Origin: Lasiosphaeris hirsuta
Taxonomy: Eukaryota; Ascomycota; Sordariomycetes; Sordariales; Lasiosphaeriaceae
NCBI GenBank assembly: GCA_030549175.1
Contig: JAUKUA010000002.1
Location: 1,054,001-1,118,000, forward strand
Length of the DNA stretch: 64,000 nt
Direction: 5' to 3'
Numbering within the stretch: the stretch's first letter is position 1; each line of letters begins with the position of its first letter. Under the pieces are notes generated by a model that saw only the letters and a program-made list of their open reading frames with translations, was not told where the DNA came from and ran no database searches. The position numbers were made by a program, and so were the translations under genes. This document shows positions 23,149 through 35,939 of the stretch, one piece after another.

Positions 23149-26067
23149 ATGGCCCGCCTGGATGACGTGCGGTTCGACCCTTCGCGGCTTACCAAGGCGA
23201 GCGCTGCTGAATACTCATCATCAGAATCGGATGCCGATGAGGACGACGAATACCTGCTGCCGTCGCGGAATCCCCACGACCCCGAGTTTGCCGACCACAA
23301 TCCCCGGAAACGCCGTCGGACTGGCCGCGACACCAAGGAGAGCGCCACCCTCGGCATCTTCGGCGACGAGAGCGATGACGATGGCCCCGGCGACCGTTGG
23401 AAGCGCAGGAATCTCCGCACAAAGGGCGTCAGCTTCGTGTCGTCTGCCAAGGCTGCTGCGCCGGACTCCGATGACGAGGAGGATGAGGACGACGACGATA
23501 AGGCGGCGGGAAAGGGGGACGAGGATACCAAAATGGACGAAGACAGCGACTACGACGATGACCGCCCGACAATGCGCCCCATGGTTGCCGACGAGGACGA
23601 TGGGAATGAGGAAGATGAAGAACCTGGAGGTGTCGGTCTTGGGTTTGGGGGAGGTGCGGCTGCGGCTGCCATGTCACAGGGTCTAGGTTGGACACCCTCC
23701 GCACAACAACAAACACCCCAAAAACACACGAAGCCTCCCCCGAAACCCTTTGTCAAGTCTACCGTCAACGCTAGCAACCCCCTCGGTCCGGGCTTCCTGC
23801 CGACCTCGGCGCAGGTTCCCACGCTCCTAGTAAGGGATGACGAACCGACAACACCCCGGGCTGCCATGCCCAGCGCGTTCTCCCATGCGAAGGGTGGGAA
23901 AACAAAGATCAATGCCGGCTCGTTTGGTGCGCGCATGATGGCTAAGATGGGCTACGTCGCAGGGACAGGTCTAGGAAAGGAGAGCCAGGGCCGGAACGTC
24001 ATTATCGAGGCAAACTTGCGCCCGCAAAAAGCCGGTCTGGGTGCTGTAAAGGAGAAGACGGAGCAGGAACGGGAGGAGGAAAAGAGGCAGGCCGCGTTGC
24101 GCGGCGAGGTGCTGGTTGACTCGGACGAGGAAGCGAAAAAGAAGAAGGCTGCACGGAGGAGAAAGGCTTTGGCAGGCGGCGTGGGCAGCACGCCGGGCAG
24201 CGGGACTAGCACTCCCCGTCGACAAAAGCCCAAGTACGTCACCATGGACGAGATCAAGAAGGCCGCCCCGGGCCTCAGCATTCCCGATGCCTTCACCCCG
24301 ATTCTGGACTTGACTGGCCCCGGAAAGAAGATGCTCACATCTTCCTCTGGGCTCATGACGCCGACTGGAGCCAATGCCCCCCCCGAGTCTACCGAGACGG
24401 CCGAATCCCGAAAGCTTGTCAGGCGTGCCCAGAACGACCTGATGGCCATTCTCGAAGAGTGGCAAAGTCTGCAGGAACGCAAGGCGTACCTAGAGCTGCA
24501 ACTTCAGCAGGAGCGACAGGAGCTGGAAGAGTTTACCGCCAGCTTGCAGGGCAACCGGTCGGTCACGACAGCATGCGAGGCCATTTCTCAGCCAGTCGAA
24601 AGCGGAGAAATGGACGAGATGGCTGATGTGAGCTGGCGACTGGGTCGCATCATTTCCGGCCTGAAAGAAGCGAGTGCTTCTCTATCGGATTTGATGCTGC
24701 CGCAGATTAAGGAGGAACTTGCCTCGCTCGCAGTTGCCGCGATCCATCCGCCGTTCAAAGACTTTCTTCGTGTGTGGGAACCCCTGAAACAGCCAAAGCC
24801 GAGTTTTGTAGACGGTCTCGACTCGATACGTGGCTTGCTGGGCCTCGACCACCCGGCCAAGAAGACCCGTCGCAAGGCCACGGCGACCCCCTGGGAGACC
24901 ATGGTGTACAAGCTGTGGCTCCCAGCCGTCGCAGCAGCTGTTAGGGAGTGGAACGTCAGGGAGCCCGACCAGATGATTGCAGTATTCGAGGCATGGCAGC
25001 CCCTTTTACCTGCATTTGTTCGCACCCAGTTGCTCGAGCAAGACATTGTTCGGAAACTGGACGAGGCTGTCCAGAAATGGCAGCCCAAGAAGAAGAGCAG
25101 CGCACACAACCTCCCCCACGGCTGGATCTTCCCCTGGCTGCCGTTCCTGCCCTCAAGCCATCTCGATCCGAAGGCTTCGACAGGCCTCGTCGCAGACGTC
25201 AAGCGCAAGTTCCGCCAGCTGATCGACGTGTGGGAGTTTGATCGCGGCGTAATCCCCGGGTTCAAGAAATGGAAGGATATTCTTCGCCCGAGCAGGAGCC
25301 GCGATCAGTGGGGACCACTCATCATGAACCACGTACTGCCCAGCATGGCGCGGTACATGAAGAAGAACTTCCGAGTCGATCCGCAGGACCAAGAGCCCTA
25401 TATCGAGATGCTCGAAGGCATGTTCAAATGGCTTGACGTGCTTTCGCCCACGATGATTGGTGAGGTGGTCGTGACGGAAGTGTTCCCGATGTGGCACGAC
25501 GCCCTGTACCACTGGTTGTTACTCGAAGATGCAAATTACGAAGAAATTGGCCAATGGCTGGAGTGGTGGCAGGAATCCGTCTTCCCTGACGAGATCAAGG
25601 CGCTCCCGTCCATTGCCGCAGAGTTCGAAAAGGGTACCGCGCTGATTGAACGAGCTCTCGACCTGGGCGACAGTGCGAAGTCGGAGCTGAAGCCTCCCGA
25701 GAAGGGGCCTGCGTTGCCAACCACCAGGCCGTCCTCCCGTGACAGGCACCACCACAAGCAGCGCCACCAAACCGACGCGCAAGCGACTGTCAAGCCGCCA
25801 GCAGCCAAGCAGCCGGAAGAGGTCACGTTTAGGCATGTCATCGAGGATTGGTGCCAAGAGAACGACTTGCAGTTCATTCCGGAGCGCAAAAGGGTACATG
25901 CCGAGGGTCCCATGTACAGGATCACCGCGCGCGGAGACGGCAAGGGTGGGCTGTTGGTCTACTTCAAGGGCGACATCCTGGTTGCCGAAGTCAAGAACAA
26001 GCCGCCTCGCGAAATCCGTCGCGACCGAACAGACGACTGGGGTCTTTTGCTGGACATGACGCTCTAG
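23149..26067 (+). CDS. G-patch splicing factor, TFIP11/Ntr1 (Spp382) family
   Basis: A single-exon gene for 972 residues. Family members activate the DEAH helicase Prp43/DHX15 to take apart post-catalytic spliceosomes in the nucleus. The N-terminus has the typical acidic stretches of the TIP_N region (SSSESDADEDDEY, and further runs of D and E near residues 105-165). A G-patch at about residues 257-300 reads FGARMMAKMGYVAGTGLG, then ANLRPQKAGLG. A lysine/glutamate-rich helix follows, and the rest is the long GCFC-type helical region with repeated tryptophan motifs (WEFDRGVIPGFKKWKDIL, MWHDALYHWLL, WQESVFP). The end, with WCQENDLQF and the SPP382-like tail, is complete. I start at the ATG followed by ARLDDVRFDP; an in-frame ATG at 23059 would add 30 residues of basic, non-conserved sequence. 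Confidence 0.9.
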   Translation: MARLDDVRFDPSRLTKASAAEYSSSESDADEDDEYLLPSRNPHDPEFADHNPRKRRRTGRDTKESATLGIFGDESDDDGPGDRWKRRNLRTKGVSFVSSAKAAAPDSDDEEDEDDDDKAAGKGDEDTKMDEDSDYDDDRPTMRPMVADEDDGNEEDEEPGGVGLGFGGGAAAAAMSQGLGWTPSAQQQTPQKHTKPPPKPFVKSTVNASNPLGPGFLPTSAQVPTLLVRDDEPTTPRAAMPSAFSHAKGGKTKINAGSFGARMMAKMGYVAGTGLGKESQGRNVIIEANLRPQKAGLGAVKEKTEQEREEEKRQAALRGEVLVDSDEEAKKKKAARRRKALAGGVGSTPGSGTSTPRRQKPKYVTMDEIKKAAPGLSIPDAFTPILDLTGPGKKMLTSSSGLMTPTGANAPPESTETAESRKLVRRAQNDLMAILEEWQSLQERKAYLELQLQQERQELEEFTASLQGNRSVTTACEAISQPVESGEMDEMADVSWRLGRIISGLKEASASLSDLMLPQIKEELASLAVAAIHPPFKDFLRVWEPLKQPKPSFVDGLDSIRGLLGLDHPAKKTRRKATATPWETMVYKLWLPAVAAAVREWNVREPDQMIAVFEAWQPLLPAFVRTQLLEQDIVRKLDEAVQKWQPKKKSSAHNLPHGWIFPWLPFLPSSHLDPKASTGLVADVKRKFRQLIDVWEFDRGVIPGFKKWKDILRPSRSRDQWGPLIMNHVLPSMARYMKKNFRVDPQDQEPYIEMLEGMFKWLDVLSPTMIGEVVVTEVFPMWHDALYHWLLLEDANYEEIGQWLEWWQESVFPDEIKALPSIAAEFEKGTALIERALDLGDSAKSELKPPEKGPALPTTRPSSRDRHHHKQRHQTDAQATVKPPAAKQPEEVTFRHVIEDWCQENDLQFIPERKRVHAEGPMYRITARGDGKGGLLVYFKGDILVAEVKNKPPREIRRDRTDDWGLLLDMTL

Positions 26068-28398
26068 GGCGTCAACAATAACGGCCGTAGGAGGGTGATA
26101 GGATATTAGATACCAATGACAAGATGCATGCGTTTCCACGGCCGATCCGCACATTCAACCTCGTACGGAAGTTGCCGTATGCTTTGGTCTGGTCTCGATG
26201 TAAGTGCTGCCGCTCTGATGCAACGTCTCCGGGTTGGTTCACTCCTGCTAAGGTTTCCCTCGCACTGCTATTCTCGTCACCGCGGGATCCGGAAGCGGTG
26301 TCATTGCCTCGGCATGATATTAATTCCCTGGCCGGAGCACCTCCAGCTGCTCGGCGGCGGCACAGATAAGCGACTGCTCGGTCCCTGGGCCGCACCTGTT
26401 CGGTCAAGGCTGCCCGGGAAGCGGGCGACTCCAGGCTACGCCAGGCTTTTTCCCTAGGCTACGCCACACCAGCTCCCCCGTGAAAGCGGCCCAGATGGTA
26501 GCCTCCCGATCACGAAACAACTCCAGGGGTAGCTCTGGGTCCGATCCATGTCAACCTCACAGCCTTGCAACCCTGCGAAGGGAAGGAGGCTTTCCCCCTT
26601 GGGCTCGTGTCGGTTTGAAATCAGGATTCCACGGCGCCCTCTGACGAACTGTCGTGACCGGCCAGAGGATTGAAAGGTAGCCACGCGGCGCGCCCAGCTG
26701 TGCCATCCTGCCCAAATCCCACGCGCTTTGACGTAATTACAACTCTGCCCTTCTGTCCTACCCCTCCGCTTCTCTTCGGGCTCCACACGCTGGGACCAGA
26801 TAGGAGGAGAGAGAGGTGACCTCATATGAGCAGCAGCCCAGCGCGAGCCCCTTGACCTTGCCTGGCTCGTCTGGCTCGCTTGTCGACGGCAGCCGTGGCG
26901 GGCGAGATGCGAGCAGATTGGCGAGGTCATTTGTCCGCTGCAGTGGGGGGCAGCACCGCCAGCGAGCTGTCACGGTGTTACCTCGTATAACTTGCTGATA
27001 TCGCTATATTAACCGTCCACCCACCCCCAATTTACAGAGCAGACGGACTTTTTCCCTCGACCATCAGCGAAACCTGGTCCGACTCCCCTTCCCACGCCGC
27101 AATACCCCGCGTTGCTGCCAATCCCCAGTCCGGCCCTTGTCCTTGGAGGAGCCCGGCCACGGTCGCTCCCTCTGGCTGCCCAGCCAGTCATGGCGGTTTG
27201 ATTTTGCTGAGCTATCGCGGACAAGCAGGGCATCGAAGTCGCATGTCTGGCGCGAAAACGTTCCCTCGTGCTCATCTGCACCAGTCCCCCACTCACTTTG
27301 CGTGCGAGAAAGCTCGTCAACTCGAGTCGCATCGTCGTCATCTGCCGACAGCCACACCTCAGTCGACGCGGAGCGGTATTAGCGCCGGGCAACAGCAACA
27401 ACAAGCGCTCCAGGCCGCCCGCCTCCTCTCATCGGAACAAAAACTATATTGCCATTCCAACCCTCTGGGCTGGTGGCCGTCGCCTTACCGCGTCTCAAGT
27501 GTGACGAGCGCTGTGGCTATGGCCGCCTTTGAGCAACCAGATTTACTGCCACGTCCGTGGCCGCGCGCCGTGACCTCGAAGAGCCAGGACCCGGGAGGTG
27601 GTATCGCCAAGCCGTGGCATAGTAGACCCTGCCGAGTCAGCTACTTATCATGTCCATGTGCTGGTGGTCACCGGGTTTGTCCCTCTCCCCCCGTTTCAGG
27701 CCCCTATCCGGCGGGGGGGGGGGCCCTTCGCTCTGGGGGATTGTTGGCGCTAGGTTAGCAGGGACTATGCTCTCGGTGGTTCTTGTGTGCTGACGGGGAT
27801 CGGAACGTGTGGGTTCTTTTGCGGTTTTTGTTGTTCGCTTCCCCCACTAGCGAGTGCTAGTGTTATGCTTATCGTTCGGGTGTTGCACACTGATGATATG
27901 AGACGACACAGAAGGTGGTGTATTACTGAGCTTGTTTTGGGGGTGTTTCCGGCATAGCATAGCATCATCGCATGGTATATGGCCGACGGGATACTGCCCA
28001 GTGGACGTGCTGCTTACCTTTGCCCAAGGCACGCAGGGTAGCACCACGGCTCGATTGGGAAGCTCCAAACGTACTCTCAGTCTACAAAGGGGGTGGTAGG
28101 CTATGTTTCTTGGGCATGTTGCCTGCTTGTGTGTGTGTGTGCTACCACTGGGAGCGTGCGTGCGTGCGTGCGTGCGTCGGATGGGCATCGGAGAGAGGTG
28201 TGGCCTCGTGTCGTTGTCGGCCGGCCGCTTGACGCCATCTTCTTGGTGGCTTTGATGGACTTTGGCTCCCCTCTGCTGCAACACGCCCGCAGGGATGCAG
28301 AGAGTTATGGGGTGGTTCTCAATCTGACGGGAGGCAGTCGTGGAGTCATGTTTGTGCCTTGTTCATCCCGCCGGGGACTTGGGGCTGCGTTCTACGAG
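26068..28398. other. Gene-free spacer
   Basis: No gene is recognisable on either strand. The stretch has a G-run at 27714-27723 and short TG and CGTG microsatellites near 28128-28175. The last few hundred bases are presumably the promoter of the protease gene. Confidence 0.5.
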
Positions 28399-28406
28399 TA
28401 TAAAAT
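28399..28406 (+). promoter_or_regulatory. TATA box of the subtilase gene
   Basis: TATAAAAT lies 182 bases before the ATG at 28588, which would leave a leader of roughly 150 bases. It is the best core-promoter match in the spacer. Confidence 0.45.
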
Positions 28407-28587
28407 GGCTTGAGATGCCCTCGATGGTGTTGTGTTGTTTTGACCTAAGCTCAGACATCAGCCTTCATCAGCCGGCCAGTTTCGAGACACCCACACACGC
28501 ATCCGCCGCACCCTCCGATCCCCTTTGTGTCTCAAGTCTCAAATCGGCTATCTCTCTAGTCGATCCGATCTGACCCGATCCGATACC

Positions 28588-30098
<1,511 letters not shown>

Positions 30099-31654
30099 GC
30101 TCGCACTGCTAGTACTCCCTTCTCTTCTTTGCGGCTGATAGACGTCCTCCTTTTCTATTACACAGTAGTCGGGAGATGACTGCGTTTCCTTGGATTTGCT
30201 TCGTCGGGTTTTGGGGATGGGGGCGCGGACGGGGACGGGGACAATAAGGTACGGATACGGATAGACGGACTGAATGGCGAATTGGCCATGGTGCCCAAAT
30301 AAACTGCAACAATAGCTGCATACCACAGAAGTAGGGCATCAACAATAGACATGGTCCTAGCTTAAACGATCGATCCTCGCAGGTCGCGTGTGTGTTGTCT
30401 GCGTCACAGCATTTGCGTCACAGCATTTGGTGACGTCACGTCACGCGCCACCCCCGGTCGGGTCGGCCGATATTTGGCGACTTTGCTGCATGTCGGCGCT
30501 TTGGGACTCCGATCGGAGGCACTGGTCGCAGTGGCCGACGTGCAGGCACTGCCAGCTTTTGTCAAGCCACCACACTTTGTACCTAATACCTAGATACGCA
30601 CGTACGTATGCACGTAGCCATGACAGCACGATTGCCTCCGATCAGTAGGGCTTGCAAGCTGGGAGGATGAAACTCGATGGCTGAGCCAAAGCAAGTATTT
30701 GGGTGCTACGCACGCCTCTCGCCGCACTGTGATTCGACAAAACCGGGGCAGTTCAGTACTGATTGGATCGTTATCTCGGGATATCGCGCCGCCAGCTTTG
30801 GTTTGTCAAGTAAAAAAGAAAGCAAAAAGAAGCACAGGCGGGTGGGCAGGCGGGGCGGGCGGGGGCGCGACTGCTTGCCGCCAGGGGCTCAGGGGCTCAG
30901 GGGCACCCTTTGCGCATGCATGGTGAGCAAACGGCTGACGACGCTAGAACCACAACTCCTGGTTTGCGCGATAATATTGATTTTTGCATTTCTCGCCCAC
31001 CCAACCACAAAATCCTGTAATTTCGGGCCCACGACTCCCTCTGCTCGGGGTTAGGGCCGTCACATTCCAGCCATCACCCCTCGCATTCCAGCCATTACCC
31101 CTCGATGCCGATATATCACTATTGAACACACGTGAGGCTGGAGGTGGAATAAACCCCCAGGAACCGTGGGTGGCATCGCGCCAGTCAGCCTCAGCGCCGG
31201 CTGCTGGTCCGAGAGGGCCATCATCCCCTGAGGCCCGGGTGCGGCTGCCGAGTTTTGGTGAAGACATCGGGTGGACGCCACATGAAATGCAGGCTTTGTT
31301 GGCCTGGCCATGTTTCACTTGAAATTGAAGCCGTCAGCCAGAACCCGTCGTGCTACCGATTGTGCCCCCAAAAAGAGCCGCATCCAAGTCAGATTTGTGC
31401 TCTCCTTGCTGGGACCTTGCAGAAAGCCATCAATTCCACCGAGCGACAGCAAACACCAACACATCTAGCTGATGCTGGCATCTGCGATATTAAGGATTGA
31501 TACAAGAGTGAATCTGACGCCGCCACCAACAGAGAGACGATTGGCATAATCAGAAACCTCTAGTATTTTAGCTTGCGATGCCGTCTTTTGGGGTCCGGTT
31601 CGTCTGGTTCGCTTTGGACGGGTCGCCGTAGCCACGCCGGTATTGGTTCGTACC
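30099..31654. other. Spacer between subtilase and GH71 genes
   Basis: Nothing coding is recognisable on either strand. The direct repeat GCGTCACAGCATTTG occurs twice in tandem near 30400-30430. Confidence 0.45.
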
Positions 31655-33215
31655 ATGTCGCCATCAGTCGGCTGTTCGTTTTGGGCGGCCTTTTGGCTCA
31701 CCCTCACTGCGGCGGCTACGGGTGCGAGGGCTCAGCCTGGGCGGCCCGAGATGCTCGGAAGCGATGGAGTCAAGGGGGTGTTTGCCCACTACATGGTAGG
31801 TAGGCCGGCCGCATAGACAAGCGCTTGAGAAGAAGACTGATCCAGACCAGGTCGGCGGCATGAAGGACATGTCGCGGGCCGTGGCCGACATCAGCCAGGC
31901 GCAGGCTCTGGGCCTCGACGCCTTCGCACTCAACGTCCAGCACCCCGGCGCCGACTGGACCCTCTCGTCGCTGGAGTACCTCTTCTCGGCCGCGGCCTCG
32001 TCCGCCTCGGGCCCCGGCGCAAACGACGGCTTCAAGCTCTTCTTCTCCCTCGACATGGCCGCCAGCCCGGACCCGGCCACCTTCGGCCCGCTCCTGCACC
32101 AATACGCGTCGCACCCGGCCTACTACACCCACCTCGGCCGGCCCTTCCTCAGCACCTTCCGCGGCGCCGCTCAGCTCTCCCCGTCGGCCTGGCAATCCTT
32201 CCTCTCCGGCCTGCCAGCCCCGCCCTTCTTCGTGCCCAACTTTGACGACTGGACCGGGGCCCCGGGCACCGCCTACACGCCCGAGTTCTTTGCGCTCTTC
32301 CACCCCGCCATCGACGGCGTCATGGGCTGGGAGACGGCGTGGCCGCACGCCGGCGTGGCCGCCAACAACAGCCACAACAACAACAACAACAACAACGACG
32401 ACGACGACGACGACAACAACGACCCGGACCCATACGCGCAGTCAACCACCGCCCTCGACGACGCCGCCAACCTCGCGGCCGCCCGCGCCGCCGCCAAGGC
32501 CTACATGATGCCCGTCTCGTCCTTCCAGTCCAAGCACATAGCCTGGGACCAGAACTGGTACCGCCGCGGCGGGCTGAACCTGCCGGCGCGCCTGGCCGCG
32601 GCCCTGGTGCTGCAGCCCGACTTTGTCGAGCTGCTGACGTGGAACGACGCCGGCGAGGGCCACTACGTCGGCAACATATGGCCCGAGGCCATCACCCCCG
32701 AGGCCGCCGAGCTCGTGCGCGATTATGACCACGCCGGGTGGCAGGCTGTCGTCGGGCCGTTTGCGAGGGCGCTCAAGGCCGGCGGGAGGGATCCGACGGC
32801 CGTGTATCCCGCTCCGGGCATGCCGTTTGAGGGCGCGTTTTGGTATCGGCCATTGTTGAAGCAGGCCGGAGGGAGTGGGAGTGACAGCCAAGGCATGGGA
32901 AAGCCGAGAGGGTGGGAGGATGCGAAGGACGCTGTGAATGTTGCCGTGATGTTGCCCCAGGAGACTGCGGCCAATGAAGTCGCGATGGAGGTGTGGAGTG
33001 GCGGGAGTGTGGTCGCGTCGTTTCCCGTTGTGGCGGGGCTCAATATGCATCAGGTCGAGGCCATTCGCGTGGGCGAGCAGGCCGTGCGTCTTGTCGGGGC
33101 CGACGGGCAGGTGCTGGGTCGTGGTGCTGGGGGTATCCAAGTTACCGACCATCTTGGAGGTACGGGAGGCATTTGCAACTACAATTACCAGGTGGTGGAA
33201 ATTGTATCGTCATGA
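31655..33215 (+). CDS. GH71 alpha-1,3-glucanase (mutanase-type)
   Basis: Two exons, 31655-31795 and 31851-33215 (55-nt intron, phase 0), encode 501 residues. A signal peptide of about 26 residues ends in ATGARA. GH71 enzymes hydrolyse alpha-1,3-glucan of fungal cell walls and act outside the cell, in wall remodelling or on other fungi. Landmarks are VFAHYMVG across the splice joint, the DAFALNVQ strand, PNFDDW, WETAWP, AWDQNWYRRGG and the family signature LTWNDAGEGHYVG. The C-terminal beta-rich part is complete; no carbohydrate-binding module or GPI signal is seen. A run of asparagines and aspartates (about residues 219-239) is inserted before the QSTTALDD helix. Position and flanking homology say the gene is intact. 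Confidence 0.88.
32364..32425 (+). repeat. AAC/GAC trinucleotide tract coding Asn and Asp runs
   Basis: Consecutive AAC codons pass into consecutive GAC codons within the GH71 catalytic domain, giving seven asparagines and six aspartates in a row with further ones around them. Trinucleotide expansion keeps the frame. Confidence 0.9.
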
Positions 33216-33420
33216 TCCATCATGTATTATCCCTTGCATTCTTGCAGGTGTATTATTTAGCGTCATGTCATTTTAGAAGTAACTTGACCCCCCCCCCCCC
33301 CCGACTTAGAGGGGTGCAAAACAGGAAGAAAATAAATCCGACATTTCAATTGAGCTGCGGTGGCGGGAGGCCAAAAACACGTCGCGGACACAATCAAACA
33401 TGAATTAGGGTAAAAAGAAG
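33216..33420. repeat. GH71 3' flank with C15 tract
   Basis: The short spacer between GH71 and the tRNA gene contains a run of 15 C at 33288-33302. No gene is present. Confidence 0.6.
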
Positions 33421-33505
33421 CTCTCCCGCCGGGAATTGAACCCGGGTCCCGAGCGTGATCCGGAAGGATGACAAGCTCATATACTGACCACTATACTACG
33501 GAAGA
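33421..33505 (-). tRNA. tRNA-Asp(GTC) with 13-nt intron
   Basis: Read on the minus strand, a 7-bp acceptor stem (TCTTCCG with CGGGAGA, one G-T pair), D-arm TAGTATAGTGGTCAGTAT, an anticodon stem TGAGC/GCTCG, and a T-arm CCGGG-TTCAATT-CCCGG fold as a complete tRNA with discriminator G. The anticodon GTC is at 33470-33472. A 13-nt insertion (33456-33468) one base 3' of the anticodon is a canonical nuclear tRNA intron. Two internal promoter boxes are implied by the D- and T-arms. Confidence 0.92.
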
Positions 33506-34539
33506 CTTACAGGTGTGATCACCTGTTGTAGTTGCTGGTTGGTTGAAAATTTTGGTCGCCAAGGGGTGCTATATAGGGCATGCATTTGTGGGCCCTCTGC
33601 CGTCTCCAAGCGATAATAACCGGACCTGGCCAGGGAGTTTATGCGTCGTGGATACCCTACACTTGAAAGCCTCAAGTTGAAAGTAAACAGGCAATTTCAA
33701 TATTCGTTGATGTATTTCCATGATGAAACCAATCGGTACATTTACGTTGGCAAACCACGGGCTTGTTGGATGTAGCGTTTCGAGATGTGATGTCTTTGAG
33801 ACGGTAAGCCTCAAGTTCTGAATGATCACAGGCCCAGAGACTCCTGAGGATGTGACAATTCTATGCCTTCCCGTAGATTGTATTCCTGATCAAGAGAAAT
33901 ACGAGTTTAGATGCACCATCCATCTTTGACCTTGTATCTCTCCAGCAATTTCACCACCTCGTCGTCTCCCCCCTTTCTTGGCTGGCTGCCTCCCCAACAT
34001 CCCATCCCGCCCTCCAATCTTATTATCCCTTGCCCCCCTCCCCAACAACAGCTTCACCATCTCAACAAGATTCAGCTGCGTGAGGGAGACGTACCGAACA
34101 TCTAACCGGAAGCAAACAACTGTTGGCAGCACACCCGGCGCCTACAAGCAATGACCCGAGCCCATGTTTTTAGCTCCAGCACCACGACGGGCACAACTTA
34201 AGTTGGGGGGAAGGGGGGGGGGGGGGGGGGGGCGGAACTGGGTCATCGCGGCTATACCAAGATCAAGATCGCCCTTGTTTACCGGGCTCATCAGGCCATG
34301 TGTGATATAAGAGTGGCGGTCGCAAAACGCCCAAGTTCGTCTCAAATAACTAGGTACGCTGTTGAGTAACACTGGCCATTTACCCCAATACATCCCCGAT
34401 GGGGGTAGACACTCGAGATACAGAAAACTAGTTCTAGCTCTCGCTGTTGACGCAGATATCAATCGCGCTTTCAAAACACGCCAAACTTCGCTATCCAACC
34501 GATCCAAAACGTAGTTGCAAACCTCGGCCCCAAGGGGCC
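33506..34539. other. Spacer between tRNA-Asp and calmodulin-like gene
   Basis: No gene is recognisable on either strand. It contains a run of 20 G at 34213-34232. Confidence 0.45.
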
Positions 34540-35336
34540 CTATGCCATGATGCGGGCAAACTCGCTATCTGGGGAGCATGTCAGAAGGGAACTAACTGGT
34601 CAGGTTTTCAGGGGTGTCTCACAGTCGATTTGACCGTCGCCGTTCTGGTCAGCCAGCTTGATCATCTCGTCGAGCTCGGCGTCGGTCAGGTTCTCGCCGA
34701 GGGAGCGGAGGACGTTGCGCAGCTCCTCGGTGGAGATGGTACCGCTGCCGTCCTTGTCAAAGACCTTGAAGGCGTTGAGGAGCTCCTGCTCCGTGTCGGT
34801 CTCCTTGACAGTCTGGGACATGAGGTTGAGGAATTCTGCAGCGGCCGGTTAGAACTTGAAGTTGAAGGGGGACATGGAGACGGACCGTCGAAGCAGATGA
34901 CGCCGTCCTTGTTGACGTCGGCCTCGTTGACGAGGTCCTGCAGCTCAGCTTCGCTGGGGTTGAGGCCAAGCTCCTTCATCACGGCGCCAAGCTCCTCGGC
35001 CGTGATGTCGCCTAGTCGCGAAGGGACAACAGAGTTAGCGGCAAGGCTGCAGATCAAGAGGGCGCAGCAGGAGCGCGTTGCAGATGCAGACGGAGCGACG
35101 CTCACCAGTGTTATCCTTGTCCTGCGTCGGGTGCTTCTGCGTCAGTGATGCACTTGGTGATGCAAGCCACAGCAGCGGGGACAGAGACGCACAAAGACAT
35201 CGAAGACCTCCTTGAACTGCTGGACCTGGTCCTTGGTGAGGGTTGGGTGTTTGGGGGCCTGAGCGGTTGCACTGTCAGCGATGACCTCATGAACTCATTC
35301 ATGATTCAGATTCCAGGGTCCGGCGCGACGAACCAT
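34540..35336 (-). CDS. Calmodulin-like four-EF-hand protein
   Basis: Six exons on the minus strand: 35336-35334 (only the ATG), 35258-35193, 35121-35106, 35011-34886, 34835-34623 and 34568-34540. They join to 150 residues, the length of calmodulin. Introns are 50-94 nt and most have CTGAC or CTAAC branch sites. All four calcium loops are canonical: [36 protein letters not shown] and [12 protein letters not shown]. The protein is clearly calmodulin-shaped but diverges from the nearly invariant fungal calmodulin (it begins [20 protein letters not shown], the linker reads [15 protein letters not shown]), so I take it as a second, calmodulin-like calcium sensor. The donor after the single-codon first exon (GTTCGT) is weak, so the extreme N-terminus is the least certain part. 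Confidence 0.85.
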
Positions 35337-35939
35337 GGCTGCTGTTGCCGTTTGTTGTGCGTGCGAATAGGCTATCGAGAAGCAGTCGCGACGGAGGCAG
35401 GTGGGGACCGAGTTAGTCGCGTGCGCGTGGGCAGACGGCGAGGATAATTTTGGGATAAGGTATTTCGAAAGCAACAAAGTTCACGGCCTGATGGAGCGGG
35501 GGAGGGGCTCTCGAGACAAGCAGGTCTGACGACACGTGCTTGCGCAATCCTGCCCGACATTTCAGCCCTCCGTTGCCCACCCAAGCGCCCAGAATCCACA
35601 GTGGTTGAAGCGCGTTGGGTTTCGAGCTAACCCCGCGCCCCTTGTCACTAACTGACTAGCCTGCGTTATCATTCGTGCCCACTCCCGAAGTGAGCCCGGC
35701 CCGCTTGTCTCCGGCTGCTGGACCTTGCCGGTCTAACCCTAACCCTCTGTCATCAAGTTGGCATCGTCTCGAGTTGTCTGCTCAGTAGATCGAGATCTAG
35801 ATCTATTAGCTTTGGTCTAGAAAAACTACCATGCTGATGAGTGGAGTACGCCGTATCTATCCCCTTACCGTGATCTAATGCCGAGCCCCCCATGAATGCC
35901 TCTAAAGACCAACCACGAACGACCCCTAGCAGTATCTAC
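35337..35939. other. Spacer between PAL and calmodulin-like gene
   Basis: It holds the presumed promoter of the calmodulin-like gene and the 3' flank of PAL. A telomere-like motif is at 35733-35746. No coding sequence is seen. Confidence 0.5.
35733..35746. promoter_or_regulatory. Interstitial CCCTAA motif (telobox-like)
   Basis: CTAACCCTAACCCT, two CCCTAA units, lies about 400 bases upstream of the calmodulin-like start codon. Telobox motifs of this kind bind Tbf1/Teb1-type Myb factors in some fungi; a role here is only a guess. Confidence 0.3.

Noticed and set aside
34657..35148. Plus-strand open frames across the calmodulin-like locus
   Set aside because: They are antisense to EF-hand exons whose joined product is a complete four-loop calmodulin-like protein.
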